NCBI GenBank assembly: GCA_947179155.2 | Contig: OX359269.1 | Location: 31,960,517 to 32,024,516, forward strand | Direction: 5' to 3' | Source of the DNA: Hedera helix | Lineage: Eukaryota > Streptophyta > Magnoliopsida > Apiales > Araliaceae | Length of the DNA stretch: 64,000 nt | Part shown: one piece after another, positions 1 through 11,371 of the stretch | How positions within the stretch are numbered: position 1 is the stretch's first letter | How the letters are laid out: each line of letters starts with the position of its first letter | Translations under genes and position numbers: made by a program | The notes under the pieces: model-generated | What the model was told of the DNA's origin: nothing | Database searches by the model: none | The model's input: only the letters and a program-made list of their open reading frames with translations

Positions 1-1
1 T

Positions 2-619
2 AAGTTTGGAGAATCAGAAAAGAAGTTCAGAGACATTCTTAATCTTGCACAAAAGGCAAGATTTGTGGAGATTCTAAATGCCAACACAAAAGTTTACACC
101 AAGTTGATAGAAGAGTTTTATCTAAATGCTAGTTATGTTGATGATGTTCTTACTACTACTGTGAAAGGGCACACTTTGAAGATGACTATAGAAGAAATAA
201 ACAATCATATGGGATTCGTGACCAAAGGAATCACGTCATTTGAAGGCATCGATGTCAAAGAGGGAATGGAATTGATGAAATACCAGAAGAATCCAGAACT
301 CAAAGGGATGAAGAAGAAAGAATTTTCTCATGAATATGAATTTATAGTAGATATCGTAGGGAAGTGTATTATATGTAAAGATTCTGCTTATGATTCTGTT
401 AGTGAGCTTCAATTGAAGATCATAACTGCAATAGTCACGAAAACTAAAGTCAACTTCAGCTCTATTTTGATGAGCTGGGTAGCCAGATGGGTGGAAGATG
501 CTATAAAAAGAAAAGTCAGCAACAAACTAGCCCTTATGATGTTCTATAGGAGAATTCTCAGTTATGTTCTAAAGAAAATAATAAAGAAACTCATTGGAGA
601 TGAAAAAGGAAAAAATTAA
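2..619 (+). pseudogene. Envelope-like / putative plant transposon protein domain, left-truncated
   Basis: This frame is open from the left edge to a stop at 617-619, giving about 205 residues. It contains an IEEFYLNASYVDD segment followed by VKGHTL, EINNHMGF and, later, a hydrophobic-charged block around 140-160. That order (an EFY-type helix, a VRGK-like strand, an IN-x-x-LG helix) resembles the domain called putative plant transposon protein. That domain is common in retroelement ORFs and in regions downstream of pol in SIRE-like elements. The reading frame has no internal stop, but it ends early compared with such proteins and the following 3 kb is riddled with stops. The product's function is unknown. 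Envelope-like is a positional label, not evidence of membrane fusion activity. Confidence 0.5.
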
Positions 620-3572
620 ATGTGAATAAGAAAATTACTTCAAAGTTATTTGAAAATTATAAAAAGAGTCCAATTGAATTGCATTGCTCTAAGCTATCTA
701 AAAGAAGTAAACGTACGATAAGTGAAGTCCAAAAACCAAACAAGGCTCAAAGGCAATAGAAAAATGACTGTGATACAAGAAGAAGTTTCACAATAGTCTA
801 TAACTCCCCAAATCTTTGAGAAATATATCATAGCGGGAAAATAACCTCTGAAGATGAAGAAGCTAAAAGAAAGAAATGAGGAAGAAGCACCAAAGGAAAT
901 TTAGAGCAAGTCATTTGGTCTTGAAGAAGGTACTCAAATCTCCCAACTTGTAAAGAAGAAGAAAAACTTGAAAGCTAAGCGACAAAGAAGATTTTCCTTA
1001 AGATCCTCTAAATTTGAAGAGCAAGCTAGAGAATTGATCGTAGAAAAGGAAATCTCTCCAATCATAAAATAAGATATGGCAGCTGAAGAAGTGACTGAGA
1101 TGACTACAGTGCTCGAACAAACCTAAGATGTATTGGTGGCTGAGAAGGCTTCTAAGCCTAAGCCTTAAATGAATGATGAAATGGTTGTGAAGGTTCCAAA
1201 CCCTGAGCCAGAGAGGATGCAAAAAAAGTTAAGAAAAATGGTGGACAAGAAGAGGAAGGCAGAGTTAAGAAGCAAAAGAAGGGAGGACCCTGTTCAAAAA
1301 TCTATAAAGTTATCTAAGGATTCTCTTCAGCTTACCAAGGTTATCACTAAGGTCACTGAAGATATCAATAGAGAATTTAATACAACAATTTTAAAGCCTG
1401 AGGATCCTGATACTAAGGGGAGCAATAGCTTATCCATCAGGAACGTCCTCATGAAGCTTCAACATCTAAAGGCATAAAGATTCACATTGTTCTTAAAGGA
1501 GAAGAAAATCCTAATGCTTGTCTACCTGATAGATTCATTGGATCTAGTACTAAGAGGATGCGAATTGTCCCTATGAGCATAAATGAGTTTTTCATAAGAT
1601 TATTTAACTTAGAGATGGATGAAAGCACCACTATCTATAATCTTGAAAGTGAAAAACTACTCTAGTTTCTTCCACTCATGCCATTGCTGAAAGCTATTAC
1701 TTTGAAAGACCAAAGTTTTATTAGTTGGTGCTTTTTAAGATTTCCCAATCTGAAGTTGATATCTCATAATTTTCCAAGGGTAACTACCTATGCAACACAG
1801 CTTCTTTACAATGAATCTTTTGAGTATTTCTGCCACTAGTACAATAAGGTAATTTGTATCCCAAATTCCTTACTATGTGTTGATTTTTCATTATTTTCTT
1901 GCTATAACGAGATCGTAGAATTATCGCCTACGACCTCCGAGCAATCGTTTGACATATCTTATTTTTCAACCTACTCCTCGATTGTAAAGTTCCAAAACTC
2001 TATAGTCGACACCCAAGCTCCTTCTCCTACTAGTCCTTCCCAAATCGTGGAGTCTCAAAACCCCACGATTATTGAACAAAAGACCTCATCCCCTATCATA
2101 AAGTCCAAACACTTTATGACTATTGAAAATACACCCCCCCCCCCAACTCTCCTGTCCGTATACCCTCAAATTCCCCATCTCCTATACAGATTTTTGCCTT
2201 GATCTCAACTCCTGTAAGTTCACCAATTTTTTCATCAGACAATGCACAACTTATCACATCATCAACCTCTCCTTCTAATATACCTTCCTCATCCAACAAT
2301 GAATATTTTGACTCAACTCTTGCTCTGACCAATATTTCTCAACCTACTCTTACTGGACTGAAACCTATAATAAACCAAATTCTTAAAAGGGTCTCTGTGA
2401 TTCCCTCCAAAGATCAAATTGTTAGTTTAATGGCTCTCATGTCTGCGGATTTTAATAAAGACCTTGAAGATAATTCCCGTAAACTCCACAAAAGTCTTAA
2501 CAACATTGAAAAAGCTATAGCTACTGTTCCCAGAGATATGGGAAAAGAATTTAGCAAGAAAATGCACAAAATGTTCAATGATATTGTGGCAAGCCTTCAT
2601 GAAATGGATCAGTTTTTCTTTGAGAAGATCATAGAGTAAAAGAAGGCCATTCTGGAGATCAAACAAACTCATGAAAATTCTATAAAGATCCTATCTGACA
2701 GTTTCCTGGAACTCACTTCCTCCCTCAGTGAATTCAAAATAGATGTTACAAAATAACTACAATAACCTGATAAAGTTCTTGAGCAGACAGACAGTGCTAT
2801 GGCACTTGTGCGTCAACAGAGAGAAGAAGCAGAAGAGAGATTGAAGGAAAACATAAATGACATGGCTTCCTCATGATAACACTTGAAAAAGCTTGTAGAA
2901 GGAGTACAACAGCTCTTCCAGGAAGTCTTAACCTTGACTGATGACAAAAAAAGGTAAGAAAATAGTTAACCAAAGATAGGGACAAAGAAAAAGACAATCA
3001 TCAACTCAGTGGAGCAAAGAAATCAGAGAAAAAAAGGACAATCATCATCATCTCCTCAACCTCTTCAAGTTATACCTTTGGAAGGGAATCTTCAAGAGGC
3101 CAATCATCTTCAAGAACAGAGTCATGACAAACAATGACTAACTATAGCCTAAACCCATCAAATGATGATCCAATGTTTATGAATAGGATGTCTCAGGGTG
3201 TCCATATCGTAAGAGAATAAAAGTTCAACATGCCTAATCTTGGCCCTAAAAATATAATTGAAGAGATTGAAGAAATGAGAAGAAAAGAAACTGAAGGAAG
3301 GGAGATCTACAGGAGAATTACAGAAGCTGAAAGGAAAGATCCTCTAAGAATTAAGAGATGAAGAACCTAGGTTAAATCTAGCAAGGAGGTATCTTTGTTT
3401 TTGAATTATTGCTGAAACTAAAAAGCTTGTACAAACTCTCATATATCAATCAATGCATGTTTTTGATCTACCAATACAGTTGCTCATTGTATTTTAAGTC
3501 ATGTTTATTTTCTTAAATTTATTACATGGTTAATATTGATGATTGTTATGAAACTACTGGTTTTGTCATCAT
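620..3572 (+). pseudogene. Decayed 3' coding/UTR region of the SIRE-like element with coiled-coil remnants
   Basis: No long frame survives, but short open stretches (1169-1477, 2199-2639) are unusually Lys/Glu- or Ser/Thr-rich. The 2199-2639 segment starts Ser/Thr/Pro-rich and passes into a heptad-like amphipathic stretch (KLHKSLNNIEKAI, then KKMHKMFNDIVASLHEM). That stretch continues beyond the stop to about 2880 (RQQREEAEERLKENI). A long coiled coil C-terminal to the domain at 2-619 fits the envelope-like ORF of SIRE-type elements. Numerous stops (for example at 2637-2639) show it is not expressed as one protein. An 11-C run lies near 2134-2144. Confidence 0.45.
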
Positions 3573-3587
3573 CAAATAGGGGGAGAT
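3573..3587 (+). other. Polypurine tract of SIRE-like element
   Basis: The sequence AATAGGGGGAGATT lies directly before the TGTTAG start of the LTR. This is the priming site for plus-strand DNA synthesis. The position is exact relative to the LTR edge. Confidence 0.75.
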
Positions 3588-5160
3588 TGTTAGAGTCTGC
3601 ATATTAAATTTGACGATGATATGATTAATATATATTTGTACCAGTAGCTTTTGTAAAGTCCTTAATGAATTCATGATGTACAAGGACTTAAATTAGAAAA
3701 GATCACAAATTTGTTAGGATGTTTTTCTGAGAAAAATCGTTGTATAGACAGAAGGATTAAATTAATTGATTACATAGTAAGAAGGCTAGTACGCAGAGTT
3801 CAGATCATATAATCAAGCAATCGCAATGAAAGTTCAAATCGTTAAGACAAGATATCAGATCGCAGAGCGGGTTTAATTAAAGATCGCATTGTAAAGTTGA
3901 TCGTAGAACATAAGACTAGTTCGCAGAGCTCATTATGAATCGTATAATGAAATTTAGATTGTCTAGTAAACTCAAAGACGTATAGTAAAAGAGAATCCTT
4001 AGAAGTCTATCAAGATCGTGGAGCAGAACGTAGAGCTCTGATCTTAGTACAAATGCCATGTTACTCTTCTAATTATACGACCAATTCACTTCATAGAGTA
4101 AGTCAGAACTGTCAGACAACTGATAATAAGAGGTCTGAAGATTGAAAAGCCCAATACATTCTTCAACAGCTGAGATTAAAACTTGAGAACCAGAGCATAC
4201 TATGTCTACCAGCTAGTTTTACTTTGAGAACGTCGGCCACATGGTTTCCATATTTGGAATTCTGATAAAATGACACAGAAGATAAATGAGCCAACATGGT
4301 TTCCATATTTCCATATTTGGTTTCCATATTTGGAATTCTGATAAGACCACAGAAGATAAATTCTGATACTTTGAGAACGTCAGCCACATGGTTTCTTTGC
4401 CTAACTCAAAAATGTCAACATCAAATATCTTCAAGGATCAACACATTAAATGAGCAACAGCTACTTCTTCAACAAGAAACTTTCAAGAGGTCTATATAAG
4501 AACAAGCAAAACTCAAAGAAAAGAAAGAGACAATTGATAAAAAAGAGAAGATTCTACTAAAATTCAGAGATACCATTGTACGAAAGCCGAAACACACGTT
4601 CAAGCTGGTAAGTACATAAGAAGTCCAACCTGTTAAGATCTTAACAGCAACTCAAACAAATCATTCACCATTTATGTAATATTGTCTTAGTGACAATACT
4701 TCAAGTTTGAGTGACTTGAAGAGATCTAAGTAATCTGGACTGAGTGTCCCTATTCCGAGATTAAGTGACTTGAAAGAACCTGAGTAATTCAGTTATAGCA
4801 AATCTTGGTAATCTATATCCTTAGTGGATTCCCTACTCGTGGAATAAAAGAGTGGATTAGGAGTTATTTAGTCTCTAAACCACTTAAATTTTCATGTCTC
4901 CTTTAATTTTTGCATTTACTTTTTTTCTATCATAAATTGTGATTGTGTGTGATTTTATTTCATTAGTTTCAAATTTCCAGAACTGTGTTTTACTCTTATT
5001 CATCTTTAAAGGGGATTTTTATATCATATTCCACTATGCTTAACAGATATTGATTAACAAATTACCTGATAATCAGGTTAAAATCAAGAGAAAAGTTTTT
5101 CAAAATATCTATTCAACCCCCCCCCCTTCTAGATCTCTTGTATGCCTCTAGGATATAACA
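3588..5160 (+). repeat. 3' LTR of SIRE-like element (1573 bp)
   Basis: The LTR starts TGTTAGAGTC and ends GGATATAACA, giving a TGTTA/TAACA terminal inverted repeat. Near its end is a run of 10 C (5117-5126). Inside are repeated short units: three copies of a block containing CATGGTTTCCATATTTGG (about 4235-4395) and several GTGACTTGAAG/AATCT units (about 4690-4830). The last ~560 bp match the inverted sequence at 63439-64000 base by base over long stretches, which confirms both as LTRs of one family. The 5-bp flank after it is AGCTA; the matching left flank is outside the window. Confidence 0.85.
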
Positions 5161-5240
5161 AGCTACAATATTAAGTTACATATATATACATATACTACTT
5201 TTTATTATCCTTTTATTATTGTTGTTGTTGTTGTTGTTAA
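5161..5240. repeat. Short spacer with TA-rich and (GTT)n microsatellite
   Basis: The 80 bp between the SIRE-like LTR and the MULE terminus hold TATATACATATA and a (TTG/GTT)n run of about seven units (5218-5238). The run directly abuts the MULE end and may have obscured its target-site duplication. Confidence 0.6.
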
Positions 5241-5580
5241 GCTTAAATATATTTTACTACCTTAAACTATTACCCTTTTTTTACTTCGATGATTTACCTT
5301 TCAATTTTGTCAATTAAATGAGTAAACTATTAATTTTTCCACTTTCGCCCAAATTCACTTAGCACGTCAAAAATTGATGGCATGCCCCCTGAGTGTGGCC
5401 ATGCCCAGCTGATGTGTATTTAAAAAATAATATTTCCACCATTTTATTAACTTATATTGTTTAGTTAAAGATAAATTTGGCAAACCATGTTTTATTTTTT
5501 ATTTTTCATTAAAGCAAAACAAAACATCTCTCAGACATTTTTTAGGAAATTGATTGATCGATCATCCCCAAATCTCCCCT
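5241..5580 (+). repeat. Left terminal inverted repeat of MULE
   Basis: This segment aligns with the reverse complement of 15785-16108 through its whole length. Shared blocks include TAAACTATTAATTTTT, CCAAATTCACTT, the CCATGYCCAGCT segment and TTTCAGACATTT-like sequence. The repeat probably carries the promoter for the GRF-finger gene starting at 5763, as TIRs do in MuDR. Confidence 0.85.
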
Positions 5581-5599
5581 CCCCCACTCCTAAATCGTA

Positions 5600-5720
5600 A
5601 AGCCCTAGTTGACAAATGCCTAATTGACGACAGAAAAAAGCCTAATCGACGACAGAAAAAGGCCTAATTGATGATGAAAAAGAAGAAAAATCCCTAATCG
5701 GTGACTGAAAAACACGAATC
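5600..5720 (+). repeat. Short tandem units ahead of the GRF-finger gene
   Basis: About four copies of a ~24-bp unit with the core CCTAATYGACGACAGAAAAA occur between the left inverted repeat and the start codon at 5763. They lie in the presumed 5' leader. Role unknown. Confidence 0.6.
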
Positions 5721-5762
5721 AAAAGCAGGTTAGGGTTTTCTTTCATCTAATTCCATCTGCGA

Positions 5763-6429
5763 ATGGATTGTATTGGTATGGAAGATGAACTGAAATCAGG
5801 AGAGTATATTAATTCGATGTGTGACACTCCAAGGTGCTATTGTGGGTATAGAGCTCGAATGAAGATATCTTGGACTAAGAGTAATCCAAGAAGAAGGTTC
5901 TTTGGTTGTCCATAATGGAGCAAGGTACTAGTTTTGTAGTTTTTAATTGGCTGAGTTTTTCTTTCATTTTTTGAAAACATTAGAATTACAGTTGTGTTGG
6001 AATTATATTCATGTTCGATGTTTTGGATTGGTTTTTATCAACCAACATGCAGGACAAGAAGACAAGTAAACACTGCAACTTCTTTTACTGGTATGACTAA
6101 GAGATTTGTAAAAAGGTCTAAAGAGATTTGTAAAAAGGTCTAAAGAAGTTTTCCCTGAGTTAAAACTTCTAATAAATGGTCTAAATTTGGAAATAGAAAG
6201 GAAGAAGTATGAAATTGAGACAAGTACTGAAAAAATAATTGAATTAAAAAAAACAATGAGAAGCTTCAACTTGAATGTGCAAAGTAAAGAGGTTGGAAGA
6301 CTTAGAGATATGATTTCATTGTTGAGAAAGAAGGATAAAACGTGTACTACTTCAATTAAAGTCATGTTGTTAGGGAAGATATTTATATTCATGTTAGGAC
6401 AATTATATGTGAATGATAGTGGTGAATAA
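5763..6429 (+). pseudogene. GRF-type zinc-finger / coiled-coil protein, MULE-encoded, broken
   Basis: Exon 1 runs from ATG 5763 to a GT donor at 5925. It encodes the first half of a GRF finger: CYCGYRARMKISWT, then NPRRRFFGCP. An AG acceptor at 6051-6052 opens exon 2 with KHCNFFYWYD, the second half of the same finger. The zinc ligands are the CxC pair, the Cys of GCP and the Cys of CNFF. Downstream, about 6160-6350 encodes a Lys/Glu-rich coiled coil (LEIERKKYEIE then ELKKTM), followed by a hydrophobic tail (LLGKIFIFMLG). Finger, coiled coil and tail is the usual plan of the many plant GRF-finger proteins. Damage: a TAA right after GCP, a TAA after WYD, and a tandem 22-bp duplication at about 6099-6144. 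It lies just inside the left MULE repeat and converges with the transposase, so it probably belongs to the element. Confidence 0.75.
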
Positions 6430-6611
6430 TTGTAATTTATAGTTTCAGCTATGTATAAAGGAACAAGTTTTCAATTGTTTGGATTGGTAAAAAATGTTGG
6501 AGTTAGTATTAACCTATGAAATTAGCAAGTTGTTTGTAAGCTTGCAATTGCTTGGAATAGTAAAAAAAATTATAATTTTTTTTAAGTTATTATGCCTATT
6601 AAATTTCATAG

Positions 6612-6616
6612 ATGAC
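6612..6616. repeat. Target-site duplication of copia element, left copy
   Basis: ATGAC directly precedes the left LTR and is repeated exactly at 11372-11376 after the right LTR. A 5-bp duplication is standard for LTR-retrotransposon integration. Confidence 0.9.
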
Positions 6617-6806
6617 TGAAAGTTAAAGGAATCCCCGTCCATTACCTTAAACAAGCCTCCCTAATATACAACAATGTTTAGCGTAACTCTAGGCTAGGAT
6701 AATTACAATTACAAGATATCAATCACTAGAAATCAGGAAAGCCAACTATACAACAGATATGCTCAATCAATCTAAAAGATAACTTAAATAAATTTATATT
6801 CTATCA
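6617..6806 (-). repeat. 3' LTR of copia element
   Basis: On the + strand it starts TGAAAGTTAAAG and ends TTCTATCA. It is identical to 11182-11371 except for three substitutions (about 98.4% identity), implying a fairly recent insertion. Confidence 0.95.
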
Positions 6807-9800
6807 CACTCCCGCAGTCGTAGCGGGAGGTTGTCGGACGCTGAGATTGTCTCGAAAATCATCAAATAATACGCGCGGAAGCCCTTTTGTAAAAATATTT
6901 GCGATCTGATAACGAGATGGGACATGAAGGACACGCACCTCTCCCTTTTGTACCTTTTCACGAACAAAGTGGATGTCCATTTTAATATGTTTAGTGCGCT
7001 GATGTTGAACCGGATTGCCGGATAAATATATCGCACTAACATTACCACAGTAGACCAAAGTTGCCTTTTGGATAGGACAATGAAGTTCAAGAAGAAGATT
7101 TCTAATCCAACAAGACTCAGAGACAACGTTAGTGACACCGCGATATTCAGCTTCGGCACTAGACTTGGATATGGTAGATTGTCGCTTAGAAGACCAAGAA
7201 ATGAGATTATCTCCGAGAAATACACAATAACCCGAGGTGGACCGTCTAGTATCAGGACAGCCACCCCAATCTGCATCTGTATAGGACAAAATAGAGTGAA
7301 GCGAAGACGTATACAAGTGCATACCATAATCAATCGTTCCTTGTACATAACGAAGAATGCGTTTCAAAGACTCCATGTGTTCAATTTTTGGAGCATGCAT
7401 AAATAGGCAGACCTGTTGAACGGCATAAGAAATATCTGGCCGAGTGAAAGTAAGATATTGCAGAGCACCAGCCAATCGACGATATCTCTTCGGATCATCA
7501 TACGGGTCACCCGATTTTGTACTGAGCTTCCCCTTAGTGTCGACTAGTGTGGGGCAAGGTTTACAAGCAGTCATTCCTGCCCTTTCTAATATCGCTTCGG
7601 CAGATTTATGTTGAGAGAGAAAAAGGCCAGATTTGGTACGAGTGACAACAATACCCAAAAAATAACTCAACTGACCCAGATCTTTCATAGCAAATTCTGC
7701 ACTGAGAAGAGAGATAATAGAACATCAAAAAGCATCTGAAGAAGCTGTGAGTATAATGTCATCAACATACAATAAAATATATGCAATGTCAGTCCCACGA
7801 TAATATATGAAAAGTGAGTGATCTGATTTGCTGTGATTAAAACCAATAGTGGCAACAAAATCAGCAAAACGTTGATACCAGGCTCGGGGAGCTTGCTTAA
7901 GACCATAAAGAGATTTACGTAGCAGACAAACATGATCAGGATGAGTGGGGTCTTTAAACCCCATAGGCTGGTGCATGTAAACAGTCTCAGACAAGTTCCC
8001 GTGCAAAAATGCGTTCTTGACATTTAACTAATGAATAGGCCAAGATTTGGACAACGCAATGCTAAGAACTGTCCGAATAGTTGCCGGTTTTACAACTGGA
8101 CTAAATGTTTCCTCACAGTCAATCCCTTCTCGTTGCGACCTGCCATCACCTACAAGACGGGCTTTATGCCTCTCAAAGGAACCATCAGATTTCTTTTTAT
8201 GACGAAAAATCCACATTGACCGAATTATATGCACATGAGATGGACGAGGTACTAAATCCCACGTCTTATTTTTAATTAGAGCATTATATTCATCTAACAT
8301 AGCAGATTTCCAATTCGGGTCATGAAGTGCACTCACCGGGTTACGAGGGATAGGAGAGATTTTTGGAGTTGTGGCACTTAAGACATGGTGGTATTTTCGG
8401 TTTGGTTTGATGATGCCATGTTGACTACGAGTAGTCATTTGGTGGGATGGTGGATGGTAGTGAGGTGTGGGCTGCGGAGGGGGGACTGGTGGTCTTTGAT
8501 GAGGTGGTATATAGCGGTCTGGTAAGGTAGACGATAGAGGGGTGGTTTGGGCCTGGGCCGGAGAGAGGGAGGGAGGGGAGGCCGGGTCTGGGGTAGTGGG
8601 CTGTTGACCAGTGGGCTGGGCCGGAGAGGGAGATTGAGGGAGGTGATTTTGTTGAGATTGGGTGACATTTTGATGCAAGTTGTGAATTTGCAATGGAGAC
8701 AAACCATCCTCGAAAAAGTCATATGTACGAGTAGTTGGAGTATGGATTTTTGAAAATGGAAATTGAGTTTCATCAAAATGCACATGACGTGAAATGATAA
8801 GTTTTCGAGTCGACAAATCATAACACTTGTACCCCCTATGATTGGAAGGATATCCTAAAAAGACACACGGAGTTGAACGGGCTTGGAGTTTATTAATTTT
8901 GGTGGATGGAAAGAGTGGGAAGCATAAACACCCGAAAACCCGAAGATGAGAATAGGAAGGATTCTTTTGATAAAGAATTTGTGTAGGAGATGTGTAGCCT
9001 AAAACCTTTGTGGGAAGGATGTTTAGAAGGTAGGTAGCCATTTGTAGAGCGTGGTGCCAAAAGGAGGGAGGCATAGATGAATGTGCAAGCAGAGTACGAA
9101 CAATATTATTTATTGATTTTATTTTTCGTTCTGCTTTTCCGTTTTGAGGAGAAGTGTTAGGACACGAAAAACGGAATGACATGCCATGTTGTTCACAAAA
9201 TTTATGAAAGGGACCATTGTCGTACTCACGACCATTATCACACTGAAATGATTTTATTTCTCTTTCAAATTGAGTTTTTATGAATGCTTGAAAAGAAAGA
9301 AAAATGTTGTAAACCTGTGATTTGTGAAACAAGGGAAAAGTCCACAAATAATTAGTGTTATCAAGAAATAATGCATAATATCGATGGCCGAATGAACTAA
9401 GAATAGATGACGTCCACAAATCGCTATGAACAATATCAAAAGGCATAGTAGTGAAAGATAAAGAATCATAAAAGGGCAATTTAACAAACTTTCCAAGGGT
9501 ACAAGATGAACAAAAATTACGGGCTTTATGACAATTAATAAAATTATTTTTGCGAAGAGTACTAAGAATTGCATCTCCCGGATGACCTAGACGGGAGTGC
9601 CAAATACTAGGAGAAATGATTGTAAAAACAGAGGGTGCTGAAGATGAAATAGCCCGAGGTTTGGTGGTGAAAGGGTAGAGCTCGCCCGTGCTCTCACATC
9701 TCAGTAGTTTGCTCCCTGTCTGGAAGTCCTTCACAGAAAAGCCAAAAGGGTCAAATTCAACGGAAACCATATTATCGTTAGTAAATTTTCGTACCGAAAT

Positions 9801-10394
9801 AAGGTTTTTAATCAGGTTAGGAGCATGTAAAACATTTTTGAGGTGTAATGGTGGATTTGTTTTGGTAAGGGAGGTATTACCATAACTACGAATTGGAATC
9901 ATACTACCATCACCAATAATTATTCCATTAGTTTTGCTCAAATTAAAATAAGGCGTGAGAGTACCTGGATTAGCGGTCATGTGAGACGTCGCTCCAGTGT
10001 CCATATACCAATTTTCGTCCGGCTGGTTCAAAGAGAGAGTGTGCATTGCTTGATCAATGTCAGTTGGAGCATAAACACTTGGAGCCGGAGTTGCAGTGTA
10101 GAACGATTGAGGAGGACGAGCACCCAAGACACCCTGCTGCCTTGCCGCCATTGGTGGACGGACACCCCAAGGGGTGGTAGGAGAAGGACATGGTGGGATG
10201 GCCCACGACTGAGGAACCCACCCGCCCCAAGGTGGGAAATTCCAGGCCTGCTGCTGCTGTGGAAACCACTGCTGGTTGCGGTTGTCGCCACCGCGGGTCT
10301 GCTGGTTGCGTTGGTTGTTTCCACCGCGATTTCTGCCATTGTTCTTCCTACCCTTATTGTGTGAATTCCTGTTCTGACCCATCTCCTGTTTCTA
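6804..10394 (-). pseudogene. Copia gag C-terminus-pol polyprotein, three in-frame stops
   Basis: One minus-strand frame is open from 10382 to 8028, then to 7725, then to 6804, separated only by single stops. In the first segment the protease motif WYMDTGATSHMT is at residues ~125-136. WHSRLGH and CSSC form the integrase zinc finger, followed by HSDLW, CDNGREY and KAERKIKS with the integrase D, D, E. ARLVGDG and FSPVVK open reverse transcriptase. The second segment has the FLHGNL and YGLKQAPRAWY blocks and the YVDD catalytic box. The third has YFLGI, then RNase H (DADWGGC, SKSSAEAEYRG) and the HVPSRYQIANIFTKGLP end motif. Stops: TAG at 10392-10394, TAG at about 8028-8030 (where relatives usually have Gln) and TGA at about 7725-7727. 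The stops are compatible with C-to-T changes. Confidence 0.93.
6807..6820 (-). other. Polypurine tract of copia element
   Basis: Read on the minus strand, CTGCGGGAGTG immediately precedes the LTR start TGATAGAA. This is the usual position for plus-strand priming. Confidence 0.75.
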
Positions 10395-10501
10395 TCCATG
10401 ATTGTTCAAATTATCAGTATTGGAATTCATGAAAAAAATAGAGGTTGAACCTGATTCAAGTTTAGCTCGTTCGGCCTTGGTGGTTTCATCCAAAAGCAGC
10501 A

Positions 10502-11113
10502 TCAATCGTGCTTGAGCGACGTCGGCAGAGGTTTCATCTTCTGAACCACCGTCACAAACCCGTCATATGCTTCGGTCAAGCCAATGAGAAGACGCAGTAC
10601 CATTCTTTGGTCAGAGACCTTGGCTCCGACATTGGCCAACTGATCGGCCAGTACCTTGAGGCGGCGAGTGAACGCCTTTGCATCAGGAAAGTTACGCAAA
10701 TTAGTGGTTGCGAACTCTGTCTCGAGGTGGATGGTCCGAGAAGTCATATTATCCTGGAACAATTTCGCCAAACGGTTCCAAGCATCAGCAGCCGTGTCGT
10801 CAGGATCAATTATGGTGTTTAGGAGATCCTCGGAGATGGTTCCATAAATCCATTGACGAACAATGTTGTCAATTTGATCCCAATGAGCCTTTTCAGCCAG
10901 AAGTGTAGCCTCAGTTTTTGGAGGAGAGGCCGGAGTTGTCACCTTATCATCGACCGGTGGCGGCACGATGTGCTTGTAGGTGAGCGTGGCTTTAGCATGG
11001 ATTGTGAATAAAGTCTTCCAATTAGTATATTTAGCAGACTCGTAATCCAGCGTGAGAGGAATAGCTGTTTTGATGTTTGTTATGGTGACGGTGGGATGAA
11101 TATTTTCAGTCAT
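10502..11113 (-). pseudogene. Copia gag, frameshifted near its end
   Basis: A 203-residue frame begins 55 bp inside the primer-binding site. It has the copia gag (UBN2/Retrotran_gag) hallmarks: YTNWKTLF, then AHWDQIDNIVRQWIYG, LFQDN, LETEFATTNLRNFPDA and LADQLANVGAKVSDQ. Near 10525-10540 a one-base shift moves the reading into the pol frame. There the expected continuation (ARLMLLLDETTKAERAK, about 10450-10520) runs on to the TAG at 10392. The shift is therefore a mutation, not a programmed recoding site, because copia elements normally encode a single gag-pol frame. The gag protein would form the cytoplasmic virus-like particle. Confidence 0.9.
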
Positions 11114-11167
11114 TGATAAATAATAAGAGAAGAAGAGAAAGAGAAAGGAGGAGGAGAGGTTTTAGCG

Positions 11168-11181
11168 TGGCTCTGATACCA
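11168..11181 (-). other. Primer-binding site (initiator tRNA-Met)
   Basis: Read on the minus strand directly after the 5' LTR: TGGTATCAGAGCCA, the classic complement of the plant initiator tRNA-Met 3' end. It fixes the element's orientation and LTR edge. Confidence 0.95.
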
Positions 11182-11371
11182 TGAAAGTTAAAGGAATCCC
11201 CGTCCATTACCTTAAACAAGCCTCCCTAATATACAACAATGTTTAGCGTAACTCTAGGCTAGGATAATTACAATTACAATATATCAATCACTAGAAATCA
11301 GGAAAACCATCTATACAACAGATATGCTCAATCAATCTAAAAGATAACTTAAATAAATTTATATTCTATCA
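11182..11371 (-). repeat. 5' LTR of copia element
   Basis: This is a 190-bp repeat paired with 6617-6806. It is flanked on the outside by the second ATGAC duplication (11372-11376) and on the inside by the primer-binding site. It should hold the promoter; no clear TATA box was recognised by eye. Confidence 0.95.

Larger units (their letters stand above)
1..5160 (+). mobile_element. SIRE/Maximus-like Ty1/copia retrotransposon, 3' part
   Basis: The left edge of the window cuts this element. What remains is a decayed region downstream of pol, a polypurine tract at about 3573-3587 and a long 3' LTR (3588-5160). The context TCATCATCAAA then a GGGGGAGATT tract then TGTTAG is, from established knowledge, characteristic of the SIRE/Maximus lineage, which also carries an envelope-like region after pol and LTRs over 1 kb. 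No gag or pol motif lies in the window, so lineage assignment is inference. A related LTR occurs inverted at 63439-64000. Confidence 0.7.
6617..11371 (-). mobile_element. Complete Ty1/copia retrotransposon, probably Ale/Retrofit lineage (4755 bp)
   Basis: Two 190-bp LTRs (6617-6806 and 11182-11371) differ at only three positions by my count. They flank a minus-strand interior with the copia order gag, protease, integrase, reverse transcriptase, RNase H. A primer-binding site complementary to initiator tRNA-Met lies beside the 5' LTR and a polypurine tract beside the 3' LTR. ATGAC is duplicated at both edges. It sits inside the MULE between the GRF-finger gene and the transposase. Very short LTRs and an Asn/Gly/Gln-rich gag tail with no CCHC knuckle in view suggest the Ale/Retrofit lineage, which is inference. 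Several nonsense changes make it non-autonomous today. Confidence 0.95.

Noticed and set aside
4163..4499. Small frames in the SIRE-like LTR
   Set aside because: They are made by the internal CATGGTTTCCATATTTGG repeats of the LTR and have no coding support.
8435..8821. 128-codon minus-strand frame inside copia pol
   Set aside because: It overlaps the integrase-to-reverse-transcriptase linker in another frame; a shadow of the real pol frame.
10028..10432. Several frames on both strands near the copia gag/pol border
   Set aside because: They are out-of-frame readings of the Asn/Gly/Gln/Pro-rich gag tail.
10502..10560. Programmed gag/pol frameshift in the copia element
   Set aside because: Copia elements normally use one continuous frame. 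The gag frame resumes in the pol frame with recognisable sequence and no slippery heptamer or pseudoknot was evident, so a mutational indel is more likely.
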